From the NCBI GenBank assembly GCA_025923075.1, contig JAICGN010000016.1, positions 1 through 57,729 on the forward strand: a stretch of 57,729 bases of DNA, read 5' to 3'. Shown in pieces: positions 54,434 to 57,729 of this stretch. The notes under the pieces were generated by a model, which worked only from the letters and a program-made list of their open reading frames with translations, did not search any database and was not told where the DNA came from. The stretch is from Chitinophagaceae bacterium (GTDB lineage Bacteria; Bacteroidota; Bacteroidia; Chitinophagales; Chitinophagaceae). The translations under genes and the position numbers were made by a program. How positions within the stretch are numbered: the first letter of the stretch is position 1; every line of letters starts with the position of its first letter.

Positions 54434-55486
54434 CTACTTAAATCTGATCTCACTTCCTTTTATCGTGTATTCAATCCTGCTGTTACGATATTTATCAATT
54501 ATCTCCATCCTGATAACTGGATCCTTTTGCCATTCTATGGTCAATAAACCAAAATGATTATCCATTATCGGACCTTCGATCCTGTTTTTATTTAAGGTAG
54601 CAAAATCCCAGGTAGAGGTGATGCCACTTGCTGTTACATCGTAAATAGGGTACAAACCACTTTCTTCTAGTTTGGATATCTCTGCATAGTGCACATCGCC
54701 GGTAAGAAAGATCACACCATTTGCTTTTGTTTTCTTTATCAGTTCCAGCATTCGCTTTTGTTCATGAGGAAAATTAGCCCAGGCTTCATAACCATTATAT
54801 TCAATACTAAATTGCGAACCACTGCATATCAATCGAAGATCAGCCGGCTTAGCCAACTCCGCTTCCAGCCATTGCCATTGTTCAGGTCCGAGTAAAGTAC
54901 TGTCTGTGGACACATGCGGGATATAATCGGGTTTATAAAAGTAGCTTTCACGGGGAAGTTTTGCTGATGTATCGTAAAGCAGTAAATCGTTCCTGAATGT
55001 GCGGACGTCAAGCAGTATCACCTGTATTGTTTTATCCCCGGAGCTGATGTACTCAGTATGATAGATCCCTTCATGTTTTCTCCTGCCACTTTCTGCCGGC
55101 TCTTTAAAAAACGTTAGAAAAATTTCCTTTGATTCTTTTTTATAAGGATACCATTTGCCTGCATCATTACGGCCAAAATCATGATCATCCCAGGTGGCAA
55201 GTATCTTCGTTGCGCTGTCGAGTTTTTTGAATTCCTCCATGGCGCCCCACCTGTCATATTTTGCCCGCAACGTATCCATGTTATCGGTATCACCATAGAT
55301 ATTATCCCCTAAGAATATAAATGCATGAGGCTTTTGCTCCGCAGCCAGTGTAAGTATGGGCTGCTGTTCATCCTGCCAGCCACAGCTGCCAAATGCAATT
55401 TTGGTCACCGCCGGACTTTGTTCGCAGGAGATAAAACCTATTACGAACAGTACAAGAAGAAAACAGTTGATTTTGGTTGTGTTCAT
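54434..55486 (-). CDS. PhoD-like alkaline phosphatase family lipoprotein
   Basis: The 350-residue protein has a lipoprotein signal (lipobox FISC, Cys21) and a PhoD-type metallophosphatase domain with IAFGSCGWQDEQ, IFLGDNIYGDTDNMDTL, WDDHDFGRNDAGK and LTGDVHYAEISKLEE metal-binding motifs. PhoD enzymes cleave phosphodiesters and monoesters. It starts within the last codons of the SGNH gene (4-base ATGA overlap), so it is translationally coupled. Its place in a glycan operon suggests removal of phosphate or a phosphodiester from the glycan (inference). Confidence 0.9.
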   Translation of the reverse strand: MNTTKINCFLLVLFVIGFISCEQSPAVTKIAFGSCGWQDEQQPILTLAAEQKPHAFIFLGDNIYGDTDNMDTLRAKYDRWGAMEEFKKLDSATKILATWDDHDFGRNDAGKWYPYKKESKEIFLTFFKEPAESGRRKHEGIYHTEYISSGDKTIQVILLDVRTFRNDLLLYDTSAKLPRESYFYKPDYIPHVSTDSTLLGPEQWQWLEAELAKPADLRLICSGSQFSIEYNGYEAWANFPHEQKRMLELIKKTKANGVIFLTGDVHYAEISKLEESGLYPIYDVTASGITSTWDFATLNKNRIEGPIMDNHFGLLTIEWQKDPVIRMEIIDKYRNSRIEYTIKGSEIRFK

Positions 55487-56178
55487 TTTATTAAATAAGG
55501 TTTCATTGACTCCTGCCAGATCGCATAGCCTTTGGCATTCATATGCAAACTATCTTCTAAAAATATTTCAGGAATGGGTTCCGCGGCTTCGTTCAGCATT
55601 TTTTGATGGACATCTATATATACATTTTTACTTGTAATACTGCTTAGCACATCGCTTTCACCAAGAAACAAAGCAATTGATTGGTTGGCTTCCCGCATCT
55701 TTTGAAATAAATGTCTTCTGCTCGGGCTGGGTTTCATCGAAATATACATTATCGGGGCTTTCGTTTTCGTCCTGATGATTTGATACAATTGCTTGAACCG
55801 ATCGACAACCATTGGAGCGGTAACCGTATCAGAAGATGCAAGATCATTTTCCCCACAGTAAATAACTATTTGTTTTGGTTGGTAGGGAAATATAATAACA
55901 TCAGCATACCTTATTTGATCTAATAGAGTAGAACCACCAAATCCTCGATTAATAATTGTATAGCCTGGAAAATAATCCTGCACATCTTTCCACATAGTAA
56001 AAGAAGAGCTTCCAATTAATAGAATGGCGTTTTTCGGAGGAGGTGAAATTGAATCCTGCATTTTGAAATGTTGAACATCATTCCAGAATGGAGGATCAGC
56101 AACAGGCTTATTTTCCTGGTTGCTGTTAGATTTACATCCTGCTAGTACGAAAACAAATATGTATAAAAAGTATCTCAT
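55483..56178 (-). CDS. SGNH/GDSL-family esterase lipoprotein
   Basis: The 231-residue protein has a lipobox VLAGC (Cys15) and SGNH blocks: GSSS at 56-59 (block I), NRGFGGSTL at 78-86 (block II), GEND at 109-112 (block III) and DSLHMNAKGYAIW (block V with Asp and His) near the C-terminus. Such enzymes in glycan loci remove acetyl or other acyl groups. It overlaps both neighbours by 4 bases (GH43-like upstream, PhoD downstream), the tightest coupling in the operon. Confidence 0.9.
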   Translation of the reverse strand: MRYFLYIFVFVLAGCKSNSNQENKPVADPPFWNDVQHFKMQDSISPPPKNAILLIGSSSFTMWKDVQDYFPGYTIINRGFGGSTLLDQIRYADVIIFPYQPKQIVIYCGENDLASSDTVTAPMVVDRFKQLYQIIRTKTKAPIMYISMKPSPSRRHLFQKMREANQSIALFLGESDVLSSITSKNVYIDVHQKMLNEAAEPIPEIFLEDSLHMNAKGYAIWQESMKPYLIK

Positions 56179-57729
56179 TTTACTTCTATTATTTTCGATC
56201 TTTCTGACACACCATTTTCATTAATGGCTTCGATACAGTAATAATATGTCTTTTGTGAATCCATTGCTTTCATCCAGTATTCATTATTGGCATGTATCAT
56301 GATGCTTGTATAAAGCTTATCAGGATGCGTACCGTAATAAATATTGTAGGCAAAAGCGTTGTCTACAGGTTTCCATTTTATAAAAGCACTACGTTTATCT
56401 TTTTCAGTACGTAGTACAATAAATCCTTTGACGGCATCAGGTTTTGTGCCGTTTCCATTTCCAAATACCCGCAGGCCACTGATCGCGAACTTGCCGGTAG
56501 GCATCTGAATGTTTTCGAGTTTAATAAATCTTGCCTGTACCGGTTTTTCCAACTCAACATAATCATGTGGCACGTCTTTTTTATTGGCGCTTTTATCTAC
56601 CAATACATTCCATTTTGCACCATCGATTGAAGAATAGATTTTGTATTGATGATAAAGACCCAATGTCTTTCCCAGAAAAATTGAATCCATTTGCTTTGGA
56701 AATGACACATCCTGATCAGCGTAGTTAACCTGGATCGCATTTACAGTTGAAACCTTGCCAAGATCCGTTTGTATCCATTCGCCTTTGTTTGCCGTAGCTG
56801 CACTCCAATAAGTTTTTGCCAATTCATCTACAGCATGGTTTGCATGATAGCCACCTAATGTGGAAGATACTTGCACTGGTTTGTTATAATTGAGCAACAT
56901 CCAACCTGTGAAATATTTTGACTTGCCATCGACACCATAATCTGAACCGGTGGGGTTTGCACCAGGCAAATAATGAGGATAGTCACCGAAGGTTGTATTG
57001 CAAAACATTATATCATCTTTATCGAAACCGGTGGGCCAGATACCCAGTCTTCGCTCGAATGTATTTTTTACTGAGATGACTGTCGTGGATACATGCCAAT
57101 AGTTTTTGTATTTGTCCTGGAAAGTGGCCCCATGCCCGGCGCCACGAACAAAACCACCGAGTTTAAAACTTACCGGATCCGATACTGCTTCAAAATACCC
57201 GAGCGGTCCATTTCCTATTAACAAGCCATCTGCATAGCCACTGAACTCTGTTCCCGGCGCACCATATTGTAAATAATATTTGTTTTTGTATTTCGTCATA
57301 TGGGAGCCTTCAATAAATGGATCGAGGAATGTATTATCCATGTATTCACCAAATCGTTGCCAGCCATAACGCCAGGGCTCCAGCAGGTACATTTCTTTTC
57401 TTGTGCCAATCGGCCGGAATGTTTTCCGGTCCAATTCGATTCCATACATCGGGAATTTATTGCTGCTGCCATTGTACATGTAAAGCCTACCGTCATCATC
57501 CGTAAAAAAAGATGGATCCCATCCGCCTATTTCAAATGAATCAACCAAAGGTTTCCATTCATTGGCCTTGGGATTGGTGCTCATCCATAATGTAAAAGTG
57601 CTGGTATAGGTAGAGCCAAAAACAAGCATGGTATCCCCCATAATTCCAACACCAGGTGCACATAACTCATCATAGACTCCACCGTTCCAGGGACGAAGAA
57701 ATTTTTTGGAAACAAAATTCCAATTCAGC
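56175..57729 (-). CDS. GH43-like glycoside hydrolase with discoidin and fibronectin-like modules (5' end cut)
   Basis: The frame stays open past the window edge; the first 34 codons before the internal Met at 57641 read LNWNFVSKKFLRPWNGGVYD and onward, normal GH43 sequence, so the gene is truncated by the edge. The visible 518 residues contain a five-bladed-propeller catalytic part with GGWDPSFFTDDDGRLYMYNG and FIEGSHMTKYKNKYYLQYGA (candidate acid Glu), a discoidin-like (F5/8) module with HAVDELAKTYWSAATANKGE and WIQTDLGKVSTVNAIQVNYA, and a fibronectin-III-like module (RSAFIKWKPVDNAFAYNIYY). The substrate may be an arabinofuranoside, xyloside or galactan. It overlaps the SGNH gene by 4 bases. 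Confidence 0.9.
   Translation of the reverse strand, partial: LNWNFVSKKFLRPWNGGVYDELCAPGVGIMGDTMLVFGSTYTSTFTLWMSTNPKANEWKPLVDSFEIGGWDPSFFTDDDGRLYMYNGSSNKFPMYGIELDRKTFRPIGTRKEMYLLEPWRYGWQRFGEYMDNTFLDPFIEGSHMTKYKNKYYLQYGAPGTEFSGYADGLLIGNGPLGYFEAVSDPVSFKLGGFVRGAGHGATFQDKYKNYWHVSTTVISVKNTFERRLGIWPTGFDKDDIMFCNTTFGDYPHYLPGANPTGSDYGVDGKSKYFTGWMLLNYNKPVQVSSTLGGYHANHAVDELAKTYWSAATANKGEWIQTDLGKVSTVNAIQVNYADQDVSFPKQMDSIFLGKTLGLYHQYKIYSSIDGAKWNVLVDKSANKKDVPHDYVELEKPVQARFIKLENIQMPTGKFAISGLRVFGNGNGTKPDAVKGFIVLRTEKDKRSAFIKWKPVDNAFAYNIYYGTHPDKLYTSIMIHANNEYWMKAMDSQKTYYYCIEAINENGVSERSKIIEVK

Noticed and set aside
43138-57729. Horizontally acquired or phage-borne origin of the glycan operon
   Set aside because: No integrase, tRNA border or mobile element is visible, and base composition looks like its neighbours.

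Overview
The window looks like a chromosomal segment of a Bacteroidota bacterium, probably Chitinophagaceae-like. The evidence is a C-terminal type IX secretion sorting domain, families typical of the phylum (GH97, DUF4421, DUF5107, DUF1015 beside serC), a TTTG-N19-TAnnTTTG promoter, scarce Shine-Dalgarno sequences and moderately AT-rich DNA. No rRNA, tRNA, CRISPR array, phage gene or transposase was recognised.

Region 1 (1-21.2 kb) is a molybdenum-hydroxylase island. It holds parts or all of three hydroxylases: an isoquinoline-oxidoreductase-type pair cut by the left edge (iorA plus the start of iorB), a form II CO-dehydrogenase-like enzyme with its maturation genes (coxG, S, L, M, D, E on the minus strand), and a second iorB-iorA pair followed by a secreted two-CxxCH cytochrome. 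Between them lie cofactor genes: xdhC-mocA (sulfuration and cytidylation) and a near-complete molybdopterin pathway (moaA, moeA, moaD, moeB-rhodanese, moaE, a moaC-moaB fusion) with a TauE/SafE permease. A small molybdopterin-domain-like gene there is frameshifted. This half is littered with short GC-rich palindromic repeats that abut or enter gene ends and once interrupt a coding sequence in frame.

Region 2 (21.2-26.7 kb) has a DUF4421 gene on the minus strand, then a plus-strand trio: an FAD oxidoreductase-Rieske fusion, an exported protein made of two nearly identical helical domains plus a sorting tail, and a DUF2231-Rieske membrane protein. This trio is the best candidate here for an uncharacterised system.

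Region 3 (26.8-35.9 kb, minus strand) is mostly housekeeping: an ABC exporter, a long-chain acyl-CoA ligase, a TPR protein, DUF1015, serC, a zinc-dependent phospholipase C/nuclease-like protein and a DUF502 membrane protein.

Region 4 (35.9-42.9 kb, plus strand) is a TetR-TolC-adaptor-RND efflux operon with a clear Bacteroidota promoter, closed by a bidirectional terminator near 43.0 kb.

Region 5 (43.1 kb to the right edge, minus strand) is a tightly packed nine-gene glycan-degradation operon: GH43-like with discoidin and fibronectin-like modules (cut by the edge), an SGNH esterase, a PhoD-like phosphatase, GH97, GH3, GH172, GH97, a DUF4091/GH123-like protein and DUF5107. No susC/susD pair is visible; it may lie beyond the right edge.
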